A stretch of 64,000 nt of DNA from Microbacterium sp. SORGH_AS_0862. Its GTDB lineage: Bacteria > Actinomycetota > Actinomycetes > Actinomycetales > Microbacteriaceae. Below the pieces are notes generated by a model. The model worked only from the letters and a program-made list of their open reading frames with translations, searched no databases and was not told the DNA's origin. The stretch is taken from contig NZ_JAUTAY010000001.1 in NCBI RefSeq assembly GCF_030818795.1, positions 248,001 through 312,000 on the forward strand, read 5' to 3'. This document shows positions 9,715-18,114 of the stretch, one piece after another (position 1 is the stretch's first letter; the number at the start of each line of letters is the position of its first letter). The position numbers were made by a program, and so were the translations under genes.

Positions 9715-10748
9715 GAGCGAACGGCCCATGTGATGGATGGTGCGCGCGGGTAGGTCGGGGCGGGTTCTCTCATCGCGCGCAGTGAAGCCACGATGTCTCG
9801 ATGCAGATGGTCGGCGGCGGCCGTGTTCCGTCGGTATCCCCCGGAGCCATGGGTCTGCCCCAGATAACGCACGCATGTCGTGGGCACTCCGGCGGCGAGC
9901 AGTGCGCGCGCGTAGGCTTCCCCATCGCCGCGAAGCGGGTCCTTCTCGGCGGTGTAGATGACGGTCTGCGGAAGACCCTCGAGTTCGGGGGCCAGCAGGG
10001 GCGACGCGTACGGATCATAACGAGTGGCCGGGTCTGGTCCGAGATAGTCGCGGATGATCTGTCGGGCACTGTGGCGGACGGCCACTTGCGGAAGGAACGG
10101 GGAGATCGCCCGAGGATCTACGTGGCGCAGCGTCAGATCGAGCACCGGCACCTCCAGCATTTGAAGCCGGACCGGGCGGTTGTTGCGGTTCCTGTTCATC
10201 AGGGCGACCGCGGCGGCGAGATTCGCTCCCGCGGACGCACCCCCAATAGCGATCTTGTCGGCGTCACCGCCAAGCCCTGCGGCGTGGGCGTGGACCCATT
10301 CGAAGACCGCCCAGCACTGCTCGGGCTGCGTCGGAAACCGATGCTCCGGAGCGAGCGCGTACTCCCCCGCCACCACGATCACACGTGCGTCCGCGGCACG
10401 AGCACGGTAGACCGCGTCCCATCCGGCCCAATCGATGCCGCCCATCGTGAACGATCCGCCAAAGAAGTACACCAAGACGGGGAGCGGCTCCACCGCCTCG
10501 TCCCGGTTCACCGCAGGCCACGGCCAGAACACACGCACCCGCACCGCGGGATGACCCTCTACCGGAACGGCGTGGTCCTCGCTCGCCACGTCCGGCGCGT
10601 CGATCTGCATGAGCGCTGTCGCACGAGCATCCGCTTCGCGAACGTGCTCGCGGCGAGCAACCGGATCCGTCGGCATCCTTCCCCCGCCGGCCCCGAGGCG
10701 ACGATCGAGTTCCACGACGAACGGATCGGTCTTCGTTCTCTCCCACAC
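9711..10748 (-). CDS. HSL-family alpha/beta hydrolase (first esterase)
   Basis: A 345-residue alpha/beta hydrolase related to the adjacent esterase. Nucleophile Ser lies in GGASAGANLAA, the acid in AEKDPLR and the His in GQTHGSG. The usual HGGG oxyanion motif is altered to FGGSF, an oddity that could affect activity. The GTG at 10748 was chosen: GAGAGG lies upstream and the protein aligns from there, whereas the longer frame would run into the divergent lacI-type gene. It is the first gene of the leftward operon; operator B lies 26 bases upstream of the GTG. Confidence 0.8.
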   Translation of the reverse strand: MWERTKTDPFVVELDRRLGAGGGRMPTDPVARREHVREADARATALMQIDAPDVASEDHAVPVEGHPAVRVRVFWPWPAVNRDEAVEPLPVLVYFFGGSFTMGGIDWAGWDAVYRARAADARVIVVAGEYALAPEHRFPTQPEQCWAVFEWVHAHAAGLGGDADKIAIGGASAGANLAAAVALMNRNRNNRPVRLQMLEVPVLDLTLRHVDPRAISPFLPQVAVRHSARQIIRDYLGPDPATRYDPYASPLLAPELEGLPQTVIYTAEKDPLRGDGEAYARALLAAGVPTTCVRYLGQTHGSGGYRRNTAAADHLHRDIVASLRAMREPAPTYPRAPSITWAVRS

Positions 10749-10773
10749 AGTTTCACCGTCCTCTCGACTACAG

Positions 10774-10801
10774 TGTGCGCAATCGAAATATTTCGATACA
10801 A
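10774..10801. promoter_or_regulatory. Palindromic operator, site B
   Basis: A perfect 16-base palindrome ATCGAAATATTTCGAT (10782-10797) lies between the divergent esterase operon and the LacI-type regulator gene. It is flanked by the same TGTGCGCA and ACAA bases as site A. The position suits simultaneous control of both transcripts by the LacI-type protein. Confidence 0.7.
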
Positions 10802-10830
10802 GATTTGATTCATCACCGATGGGAGCGGCA

Positions 10831-11832
10831 ATGGGCGGGCGGGCGACGATCACCCAGGTTGCAAAGCAGGCCGGGGTGAGCGTGTCCACGGTGTCCCTGG
10901 CCATCAACCACCCTCACCGCGTGAACGAGGTCACCCGCCGGGCGATCATCGCCGTCGCGGTCGAAATGGGCTACCGGGGCGCACAGGTCGCAACCGGGCA
11001 AAGAATCGCGGTCGCCGCGCCCTTTTCCAGCTACCCGTCCTACTACACCCGGCTCACCGGCATCCTCGCGGCGAACGCGTCCGTCGGCGCGCACATCATC
11101 GTCCACGACCTGCCCTCCACGGCGGCCGAGGATGCCCCGGTTCTGGACACGTTGCCGGTGAAAGCCGATCTCGACGGGATCATCGTCATGGGAGCACCCC
11201 TGTCCCCGCACGCCACCGAATCGCCCGCTCTCCCCGGCCCCCCCGTGGTCTTGGTGGACGTCCCCGACAACACGCAACGTCATCCCGACATCCCGACAGT
11301 CCTCATCGACGACCACCGCGGCGGGGCGCTGCTCGGCGAACACCTCGCCAGTCTGGGTCATACCCGCGTCGCGTTCCTCCACGAAGAACAACGATCCCCC
11401 GACTACCTTTCCGCAGGCATGCTGCGCGCCCGCGGAATCGCGACGCACCTGGAATGTGTCAGCATTCCTGTGAAGCCCGCCGACGACCTCCCATCCGTCG
11501 TCGCGGACATTCACAGAGATTCATCGATCACGGCGATAGCAGCCAACCACGATGCCCTCGCCGCAGCCATCGCCGCAACCCCGGCCCAACAGGATGCCCC
11601 CCTCCCCCTCACCGGCTACGACGGGAGCGCCCTGGCGGCGGCATTGGGCCTCACCACCGTATGGCAGCCGTTCGAAGAATCGGGTCGTGCCGCTTTCGGC
11701 CTGCTGATGCAGGTCCTCGAAGGCGAACACTCATCCCTGTCGGTCCTGACTCTCGCCCCTCGTCTCATCGTCAACCGGAGCACGACAGCGGCCCGCGACA
11801 TCGGTGAGGTCACTCCGCGACGGGCAGGATGA
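10831..11832 (+). CDS. LacI family transcriptional regulator
   Basis: A 333-residue repressor. The N-terminal HTH is TITQVAKQAGVSVSTVSLAI (residues 5-24) followed by the hinge region; the periplasmic-binding-like effector domain spans about 60-330. It normally represses sugar catabolic genes until a sugar binds. The ATG at 10831 has GGGAG six bases upstream; ATG 10819 is an alternative. It is divergent from the esterase/MFS/GH1 operon with palindrome B between them, and its last 23 bases overlap the convergent hydrolase gene. It is the best candidate to bind sites A-E. Confidence 0.87.
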   Translation: MGGRATITQVAKQAGVSVSTVSLAINHPHRVNEVTRRAIIAVAVEMGYRGAQVATGQRIAVAAPFSSYPSYYTRLTGILAANASVGAHIIVHDLPSTAAEDAPVLDTLPVKADLDGIIVMGAPLSPHATESPALPGPPVVLVDVPDNTQRHPDIPTVLIDDHRGGALLGEHLASLGHTRVAFLHEEQRSPDYLSAGMLRARGIATHLECVSIPVKPADDLPSVVADIHRDSSITAIAANHDALAAAIAATPAQQDAPLPLTGYDGSALAAALGLTTVWQPFEESGRAAFGLLMQVLEGEHSSLSVLTLAPRLIVNRSTTAARDIGEVTPRRAG

Positions 11833-13669
11833 GAGTTTGCCCGTCGACGCCGGCATCGATCGTCACCAGCGCCGGGGTGATGCCGCCACGGAAGTTGAGG
11901 TCACCCCCCGCGACGGCGAACCCGATCCTGTGACCTGCGGCGAAGCGATGCACGATGCCCTGCAGCTCAACGTCGACCCGTTTCCGCGTATCGTCCACCC
12001 GAACCGGGGTCGACACCGCACCGACCACGCTGCGACTGCCGTCGGGAGCGACGTCATAGATTTTGAGATACAGCGTCACCTGAGAAGCTATGTTCCCCGG
12101 CTGCGCCCGCCACGCCCCCGACGGCGTCGACACCGAGAGCGTGGCCCTCGGCACTCCCACCACGTCGACCGGAGTACCCAGCACCTGTCCCTGCCAATAC
12201 GCCTGGGTACCCGGAAGAGAGTAGTCGGCGTATACGCCGTTCTCGTGGTCGATGCTCGCGGCATCGACGTGGCCGACACCCGTCGGAAGCGCCAGAACAT
12301 TCGCCAGCAGCGTCTGCTTTCTGTTCGGCGCAGTCGGTGTCGCAGGAGCGTCGGCAAGGGTCCCGGCTGCGCCCAGGTGCATCGTGATGCGCGCGAGAGC
12401 GTCAGGGTCCGCTGCGGTGCCCGACTCTGGTGCCGCTTCCCAGGTCTTGGTGAACGTGAACGGCTCACCCAAGTCCGATCCGTCGTCCTTTAGCCAGTGG
12501 CCGAGCCAGCCGATGATCCGGGCGACGATGGGCTGAGACGTCGAGGGCGAGGCACCGTCGTAGTCCAGCGAGGACCCACCGTTGTGCCCCAGCGACCCCC
12601 ACACGAGGCGAACGGTGTTTCCCTGCGCCTGCAGTTGTCGGTAGCTAGCCAAGGCCTCGTTGAAGGTGAACAGGGTGTCGAACTCGCCTTGGATCAGCAG
12701 CACGGGGGCGGTGATGCGCGGGATGCTCGCGTGTGGGGATATCTGATCGAGATAGGCGCGGAACGCCTCATCCGGGAATCCGCGAAGAGCGGCCGCGATC
12801 ATGTCTCCGCAGGTCTCTGCACGGGCGAAATGGCATCGAACCGCGCGTCCTGGATCTATCCCGAGACCCTGCAACGTGGACATCACCTGGCCGCCGGCCA
12901 CCAACCCCAGCCCCCAGGTTGTCTTGGCGACGCCCACGGAACGGGCTCGCACCCCCTCGGTGAGACCGGCGGCTTGAGGAAAGAGCGAGTACTCAAGGTC
13001 ATTGAACGTCGCAGCGGGGATAATGGTGTCAACCCGTGGGTCGACCGACGCCACCGCGAATGCCAGGCCGCCGCCGTAACTGGCCCCCAGGACCGCCACA
13101 CGAGGGTCGTACGTGGCTGAGGCCAGGTCATCATCTCGCACGACGAAGTCGACGGCTCCTGCCGGCGTGTGCGCAGCCGGATCGGTAAATGCCGTTCCAG
13201 GCTTTCCACCCAGGACATCGACCAGAGAGCGCATCAGCATTCCATCGACAGCCGGATCCGCGAGACCCACACCGCATGTGGACTGCCCGAATCCGGGGGC
13301 GTCGAATGTCAGCGTCACGTACCCGTGCTGCTGCAGGAGGTCTGCCATTGGTGTCATCGACGAGCGATCCTGCGCGTAGCCGTGGCCGAGAATCACCGTC
13401 GGCGCCGGATGTGCAGCGTCCACGCCATCCGGCGCGGACAATGTGGCCGCGAGAACGCAGCTGTTCCCGTCCGCCGTGACGCCGGGGATATAGAGGCTTG
13501 CATCCCAACCGACGGACGAGCCCTCGTCGGTTTCTGCCGCCCTTGAGGACACCACGTCATGTGCCGCGGCGGGCGATGAGACAATCACGGTCACGAATGC
13601 GGACAACGCAGTTGTGGCGGCTATGAGCCGCCGCGCAACCTTGCGGGAAGAACGGGCACTTGTGGTCAT
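11810..13669 (-). CDS. Secreted CocE/X-Pro-dipeptidyl-peptidase-like hydrolase
   Basis: A 619-residue exported alpha/beta hydrolase. Residues 1-36 form a Sec-type signal peptide (RR..., hydrophobic stretch, PAAAHD). The nucleophile is Ser197 in GASYGGG, the acid probably in GEFDTLF, and the His in GSLGHNGG; the C-terminal part has the jelly-roll typical of X-Pro dipeptidyl-peptidase/CocE esterases (AGHRIGFAVAGGD). It probably cleaves an acyl or peptidyl bond outside the cell. Operator-like site C is 52 bases upstream, tying it to the cluster's regulon. Confidence 0.8.
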   Translation of the reverse strand: MTTSARSSRKVARRLIAATTALSAFVTVIVSSPAAAHDVVSSRAAETDEGSSVGWDASLYIPGVTADGNSCVLAATLSAPDGVDAAHPAPTVILGHGYAQDRSSMTPMADLLQQHGYVTLTFDAPGFGQSTCGVGLADPAVDGMLMRSLVDVLGGKPGTAFTDPAAHTPAGAVDFVVRDDDLASATYDPRVAVLGASYGGGLAFAVASVDPRVDTIIPAATFNDLEYSLFPQAAGLTEGVRARSVGVAKTTWGLGLVAGGQVMSTLQGLGIDPGRAVRCHFARAETCGDMIAAALRGFPDEAFRAYLDQISPHASIPRITAPVLLIQGEFDTLFTFNEALASYRQLQAQGNTVRLVWGSLGHNGGSSLDYDGASPSTSQPIVARIIGWLGHWLKDDGSDLGEPFTFTKTWEAAPESGTAADPDALARITMHLGAAGTLADAPATPTAPNRKQTLLANVLALPTGVGHVDAASIDHENGVYADYSLPGTQAYWQGQVLGTPVDVVGVPRATLSVSTPSGAWRAQPGNIASQVTLYLKIYDVAPDGSRSVVGAVSTPVRVDDTRKRVDVELQGIVHRFAAGHRIGFAVAGGDLNFRGGITPALVTIDAGVDGQTLILPVAE

Positions 13670-13720
13670 TCGATCGACTCCTCATCGTTGAGGCGGAACC
13701 GCCGAGGATCAGTGTGAGAG

Positions 13721-13734
13721 TCGAAGTTTTTCGA
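13721..13734. promoter_or_regulatory. Palindromic operator, site C
   Basis: TCGAAGTTTTTCGA is a gapped TCGAA/TTCGA palindrome upstream of the secreted hydrolase. It is the weakest member of the set. Confidence 0.45.
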
Positions 13735-13783
13735 CGCAATGCCCCGGGCTTCACCAGAGAAGTCGACCGGCGCGCGGGCCCGC

Positions 13784-13951
13784 TTACTGTGTCGGTGGCG
13801 TCATTCGACCCGAACGGATCGCGATGACCAAGAAGGCGGCCCCGATCGCTGCGAAGGAACCCGTAAGAACCCACTGGGCCCCGAGCGCGCTAGCTCCTGC
13901 AGCGATGAAGAACGCCACCGCCGCCACGTAATACAGAACAATTTTCGTCAT
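13784..13951 (-). CDS. Small membrane protein, two transmembrane helices
   Basis: A 55-residue hydrophobic protein starting MTKIVLYYVAAVAFFIAAGA with a second segment at about residues 27-46 and a short basic C-terminus. The start at 13951 was preferred over an upstream ATG (13987) that would overlap operator D. Function is unknown; it is common for actinobacteria to encode such short membrane proteins. Palindrome D lies 18-36 bases upstream, so it is probably co-regulated with the catabolic cluster. Confidence 0.6.
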   Translation of the reverse strand: MTKIVLYYVAAVAFFIAAGASALGAQWVLTGSFAAIGAAFLVIAIRSGRMTPPTQ

Positions 13952-13968
13952 GGTCCGAGCTTGCAAAC

Positions 13969-13987
13969 TCGAAACAGTTCGATACAA
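13969..13987. promoter_or_regulatory. Palindromic operator, site D
   Basis: TCGAAACAGTTCGATACAA matches the TCGAA...TTCGATACAA half of sites A and B. It sits in front of the small membrane protein gene. Confidence 0.55.
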
Positions 13988-14078
13988 CCGTCCCGCTCAA
14001 GTGAAGCCCCCGGCGCCTAGCTGTATCGCTCGTATTGGGTCGGCCCACCACATCTCCAGAGATCGGCAAATCCAAAGC

Positions 14079-14098
14079 TTGTATCGAAGAACTTCGAT
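14079..14098. promoter_or_regulatory. Palindromic operator, site E
   Basis: TTGTATCGAAGAACTTCGAT has the same TTGTATCGAA start as site A and a palindromic second half. It lies 109 bases upstream of the AraC-type regulator start. Confidence 0.55.
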
Positions 14099-14206
14099 CG
14101 TGGACCATTCGTTGATGAGATTCAAAAGCTGCCTCCGTGTGACTAGCCCGAGCGAATGGTGTGTCGCTAAGCCGCCCGCGCGAGACGACCGTTTCAGCGG
14201 CACGTC

Positions 14207-15187
14207 ATGACATCGCGTTCGACGGCCGGTGGAGCTGGAGGACGCCTCGGGACCGCGAGTCGGGGTGGATGCGCCTCTCAGCCGCCTCGGTGCGAGACCG
14301 ATCGTTGGACGCCCCACAACCGACTACCCGCGTCGATAGCAGCCGCGCCTGTCGCGTCGCGAATCGTCTGCCGTACGGGCGAGCCCATACGGGTCGACGT
14401 GACCCATCCCACCCTTCTATTGGTGATGTCCGGGGTCGGCGTATTGAGGACGCCTTCTGAACTTTTCAATCTGACCACAGGAACCGCGGTAGCCATTCCC
14501 GGACATTCCTGGTACGAGACAGTGCCCGCCGTCGAAGTCCGTAAGGCGAACGTTAGATTTGACGCCACTTTCCTTCACGAACAAGCTCGCTGGCTTGCCC
14601 TCAGCGCCATGTCCACTCCGTTCGCGCGCGCGCTTCTTTCGAGCGCACCTGCGTACGCGTTCGACGTTGGAAGGCACGTTATGCAGCGCCTTGCCGCGCC
14701 ATTATATCTGCTCTCCAGTCGCAGCTGGGGCGACGGGGATGAGCTCCAAATGCTATCGCTGGCGGCACACGTGTTGCATCACCTGTCGACACCCCAGCTT
14801 CGCCGAAGAGTACGCGGGTCTCCACCACTCGCTCTATTGCGATCCAGCGTCCCCCAGGAAGTTGCCGAGGCATTAGATAAGTTGGAGACATCTCCCCAGC
14901 ACCCCTGGACAGTGCATCAGCTCGCTAGAAGCGCCTCGCTATCGACTTCGCAACTTACCCGCATCCTGAAGAAGACGCTTGGCATCACACCCTCAGCTCT
15001 AATCTGGAGGACGCGTCTAGACAGGATGGCGTATCTGCTGACGGCCCATTCTATGACTGTCAGCGAAGCTGCCGAGCAAACCGGGTGGTCGAGTCGGACA
15101 GCAGCCGCGCGGGCATTCAAGCGCCGTTACGCCGTATGTCCGGCTACCTATGCGCGACACGCGCGGCAGCTCCCCCTCAGAACATAG
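14207..15187 (+). CDS. AraC family transcriptional regulator
   Basis: A 326-residue regulator. A cupin-like N-terminal half (about 60-150, with GTAVAIPGHSWYETVP) precedes the double HTH of AraC proteins at about 225-320 (WTVHQLARSASLSTSQLTRI and MTVSEAAEQTGWSSRTAAARAF). The first 50 residues look non-conserved and the true start may be further in. The second half of the gene is less GC-rich than its neighbours, suggesting acquisition. Site E upstream implies cross-regulation by the cluster's LacI-type repressor; its target is not evident. Confidence 0.8.
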   Translation: MTSRSTAGGAGGRLGTASRGGCASQPPRCETDRWTPHNRLPASIAAAPVASRIVCRTGEPIRVDVTHPTLLLVMSGVGVLRTPSELFNLTTGTAVAIPGHSWYETVPAVEVRKANVRFDATFLHEQARWLALSAMSTPFARALLSSAPAYAFDVGRHVMQRLAAPLYLLSSRSWGDGDELQMLSLAAHVLHHLSTPQLRRRVRGSPPLALLRSSVPQEVAEALDKLETSPQHPWTVHQLARSASLSTSQLTRILKKTLGITPSALIWRTRLDRMAYLLTAHSMTVSEAAEQTGWSSRTAAARAFKRRYAVCPATYARHARQLPLRT

Positions 15188-15445
15188 ACGCTCTCCGGGG
15201 GTGTTCGATCGCGCGAGCACCCGGCAGCTCGGGACGGTGAGCCAGTCGGAATGCGCGCCGCGCCGTCGATTGCCGATCGTGTGGAGCACTTCGAACGGGG
15301 CCCGGCTGCCGGCGAGGGCAGGACCGAAGTCGCGCAAGCGGATGCCGGTCGCTCTGCTTCTCGGTCGGCGCCCGGGAGCCCGTACCTGGCTGGCATCGGG
15401 CTTCGTCGGGCAACGGCGGCGAACATGCTCAGAGAGCAGGTACCC
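15188..15445. other. Spacer at the left edge of the conjugative element
   Basis: This 258-base stretch separates the AraC gene from the methylase. A weak hairpin (GGGTGTTCG ... CGCGAGCACCC, about 15200-15223) may end the AraC transcript. I looked here for a copy of the tRNA-Pro 3' end as attL and found none. Confidence 0.4.
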
Positions 15446-16540
15446 ATGCCGCACGATGTCCCGCACGCCTACGGCTCCGGTCAGCTCCCTGTTGAACTCG
15501 ACCGGGACGGGGCCCTGGTGCTGGGAGGTGACTCAGTCGCGGTCCTCCCCCGACTCGCCGCCGGGACCGCCGACTCGCTGGTCACCGACCCGCCATACGG
15601 TCTGGAGTTCAACGGGCACGCCTGGGACGGCACCACCGGGTTCGCGGAGTCCCTGCCGTGCCTGGATGTGTCGACGATGACCCCACCGGAGGTATTCGAA
15701 ACATGGTGCGCAGCATGGGCGCGCGGAGCCATGCACGCGCTGAAGCCCGGTGCGCACCTCGCCGCGTTCGGCGGCACACGCACCTGGCACCGGATGGTGC
15801 GCGGGATCGAGAGCGCCGGTTTCGAGGTACGCGATCAGATTGCGTGGCTGTACTCGTCGGGGATGCCCAAGAGCATGGACCTCTCCCACGCACTGGACAA
15901 GCGCAACGGAGTGCTGCGCCCGGACCGGGTGGTGCAGGAGTCCGAACGCGAGGGAGTGCTGGGCGCGACGCGACGGGTAGTGCAGCACGGCGCACCGGTC
16001 AGCGATAACGCCAAGGAGTGGGCGGGATGGGGCACTGGTCTGCGCCCGTCGTTCGAGCCGATCATCATCGCCCGCAAGCCGATCCCGGGGACTGTGGTCG
16101 ACAACGTCTTAACCCACGGCACCGGTGCGCTGAACATCGATGCCGCACGCTTCGGCGATGAGCGGTGGCCCACCAACGTCGCATTGGACGCCGCTCAGGC
16201 TGAGACCTTGGACCTGCTGACCGGGTCACGGCGCAGCGCTCCGACCTCGGCACGGTTCCCGATCTTCCGGTACGAGAACAAAGCTCCGGAACCCGAGCGG
16301 CCTCGTGCGTTCGGCGTCTCGCACTCGACGGTAAAACCGCTGTCACTGATGCGGTGGCTCATACGGCTGCTCACTCCGCGCGGTGGCCTCGTGTTGGAGC
16401 CGTTTGCCGGTTCAGGCGCCACCGTCGAGGCTGCGTTGGACGAGGGAATGCGGGTGGTCGCGATCGAGAAGGATGCGAGCTTCGTCCCGCTGATCGCGTC
16501 CCGCATCGACCGCGTCGCGATGCGCCGCGGTGACGGATGA
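15446..16540 (+). CDS. DNA methyltransferase (DPPY type, orphan)
   Basis: A 364-residue adenine-N6 or cytosine-N4 DNA methylase. The catalytic motif DPPYG lies near residue 50 and the SAM-binding motif FAGSGATVEAAL near residue 320, that is, catalytic motif first, as in the beta class. No restriction endonuclease gene accompanies it, so it is most likely an orphan that protects the mobile element from host restriction or marks its DNA. The ATG at 15446 follows GAGAGCAGG; an ATG at 15425 is possible. It converges on the XRE regulator. Confidence 0.85.
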   Translation: MPHDVPHAYGSGQLPVELDRDGALVLGGDSVAVLPRLAAGTADSLVTDPPYGLEFNGHAWDGTTGFAESLPCLDVSTMTPPEVFETWCAAWARGAMHALKPGAHLAAFGGTRTWHRMVRGIESAGFEVRDQIAWLYSSGMPKSMDLSHALDKRNGVLRPDRVVQESEREGVLGATRRVVQHGAPVSDNAKEWAGWGTGLRPSFEPIIIARKPIPGTVVDNVLTHGTGALNIDAARFGDERWPTNVALDAAQAETLDLLTGSRRSAPTSARFPIFRYENKAPEPERPRAFGVSHSTVKPLSLMRWLIRLLTPRGGLVLEPFAGSGATVEAALDEGMRVVAIEKDASFVPLIASRIDRVAMRRGDG

Positions 16541-16569
16541 AGAGCGGAGACGCCGCGCGGAACGTTGGG

Positions 16570-16851
16570 CTACTCCCCCGGCCACTCGACGCTGCGACCG
16601 GACGGCAGCAGCTCACCGACCTCGAGCTGCAACGCCTGAGCCAAGCGCACAAGGATCTTCAATGAGGGGTTCGCGGGAGACCCCGGCTTCCAGAACCCTC
16701 GCTCGAGCTGCTGGTAGTGCGTACGCGTGAGTCCAGCTCGATGGGCGAGGTTCTCCTGCGTGACATCCAACGCGATCCGACGACGCTGCAGTTCGATGCC
16801 GAGGGCTTTGGCGTATTCCTCCCACGACGATGGGACGGAGGAGGAGGACAC
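16570..16851 (-). CDS. XRE family helix-turn-helix regulator
   Basis: A 93-residue Cro/CI-type protein. The HTH is residues 29-50 (LDVTQENLAHRAGLTRTHYQQLE), followed by a LKILVRLAQALQLEVGELL segment typical of XRE proteins. The start is GTG, with AGGAGG unusually close (two bases). It is divergent from the replication/transfer genes of the element and probably controls their expression or the element's excision. Confidence 0.8.
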   Translation of the reverse strand: MSSSSVPSSWEEYAKALGIELQRRRIALDVTQENLAHRAGLTRTHYQQLERGFWKPGSPANPSLKILVRLAQALQLEVGELLPSGRSVEWPGE

Positions 16852-17232
16852 CCTCCTACGCTGACGAGCAGGAGCGCCTTCCGTCAGCCAGAAATATCCG
16901 GCATAATTTATCTGGCCTCCGACCCGCTATCCGAGATGCGCGTGCTGGACGCTCGCCCGACCGAGACTGTCGGCACATTCGTCGCGACCGAGGACGGTAC
17001 CCGCCGGAACCCGCACGAGATGTGACCGGGACGCGCGCATTCGTTGCTCAAACACGCATCCTGAGCCGAAACGCTAGACAGCGATTTAACTCTCGGGTTC
17101 GGATCAGTAGACGCCGCAACCAGGTCTTGAAGGCAACTCGACGGCTGTCTCAGTTCAGGTTAGCGGCTGGTGACGCACACCTGACTTTCGTGGTTCGGGC
17201 GTGCATCGCCTGGACCGCGGGAGGGGGCGAGC
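16852..17232. promoter_or_regulatory. Divergent control region of the element
   Basis: A 381-base stretch without a certain gene. An imperfect palindrome CCAGAAATA...TTTATCTGG (16888-16915) surrounds a plus-strand -10-like CATAAT (16902-16907); it is a good candidate for the XRE operator. A 29-codon frame (ATG 16936 to TGA 17025) lies just downstream, but I cannot tell whether it is translated. The remainder is less GC-rich than the genes and shows no other structure I recognise. Confidence 0.5.
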
Positions 17233-18114
17233 ATGACTACGGACCTGTACGAGACGCTCAGCGCGGTCCGCGCACACACCGGCACGATCCGCGATGCCGC
17301 CTTGACCTACGCTGCTACGGGCCTTGCCGTGTTCCCCTGCGTCCCCGGCGGGAAGCAGCCGCTGACCGAGCGGGGCTACCGCGACGCGACCACCGGCGCC
17401 CGACGCATCCGCGGGTGGTGGGCATGGCAACCCCAAGCGAACATCGGCATCGCCACCGGACACGGCCTGGACGTACTCGATATCGATGTCCACGCCGCCG
17501 GAGACGGCTACCGCATCCTGGAACGTCTCCACCGTTCGGACCTGGTGCCCGGTGCGCTCGCCGCAGTGCGCACCCCGTCGGGTGGCACGCATCTGTACTT
17601 CCCGTCCGACCCGGATCGTCCGCAGCGAACCTGGTCGCGCGGCACGATGCACGTCGACTTCCGCGGCACCGGCGGGTACGTCCTCGCCCCGCCATCGACC
17701 GTGACCGGTCCGAGCCGGAGCGCGGGCTACACGATCCTCACGCTCAACGCCGACCCGCGCCCGGTCGACGGCGACCGTATCCGCGAGCTGCTCACTCCGA
17801 TCCGTCCCCGCATCACCACACCCCGAAGCGACGCTGCGCGCCTGGACGCCGGGGGGCTTGCCCGCTGGCTCGGCGGTGCAGTGGAGGGCAACCGCAACGC
17901 GAGCCTGTTCTGGGCGGCCTGCCGGTTGGTCGAGCACGGCATCGACGAGCGGGCGATCCACGACCTGCTGGACCGGCCCGCGTCCGCGATCGGCCTGGGC
18001 GACCCGGAGGTCGAAGCGACGATCCGATCCGCCTGGCGCACCGTGCAACTCACCCCCACCGCGGGGACCAGCAGCGGAGGGGCGAATCCGGTGCGAGGAG
18101 GCGTGAGGCGATGA
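17233..18114 (+). CDS. Bifunctional DNA primase/polymerase (PrimPol domain)
   Basis: A 293-residue archaeo-eukaryotic-type primase. The PrimPol domain is at about 20-185: AALTYAATGLAVFPCVPGGK, then NIGIATGHGLDVLDIDVHAAG (the DxD metal-binding pair) and TPSGGTHLYF, with GTGGYVLAPPS later. A short C-terminal helical region follows. Such proteins prime or copy plasmid, phage and integrative-element DNA. Its stop overlaps the next ATG (ATGA), so it is co-translated with the SpdB-like gene. Confidence 0.85.
   Translation: MTTDLYETLSAVRAHTGTIRDAALTYAATGLAVFPCVPGGKQPLTERGYRDATTGARRIRGWWAWQPQANIGIATGHGLDVLDIDVHAAGDGYRILERLHRSDLVPGALAAVRTPSGGTHLYFPSDPDRPQRTWSRGTMHVDFRGTGGYVLAPPSTVTGPSRSAGYTILTLNADPRPVDGDRIRELLTPIRPRITTPRSDAARLDAGGLARWLGGAVEGNRNASLFWAACRLVEHGIDERAIHDLLDRPASAIGLGDPEVEATIRSAWRTVQLTPTAGTSSGGANPVRGGVRR

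Noticed and set aside
1478..10801. Sites A and B as terminal inverted repeats of a 9.3 kb transposon
   Set aside because: No transposase lies between them, further palindromic relatives occur outside the interval, and both sit in promoter regions; operators explain them better.
15188..15445. Candidate attL of the conjugative element
   Set aside because: No match to the tRNA-Pro T-arm (GATTTGAACC), to GTCGGGATGACA or to the terminator hairpin was found here, nor by eye elsewhere left of 36.6 kb.
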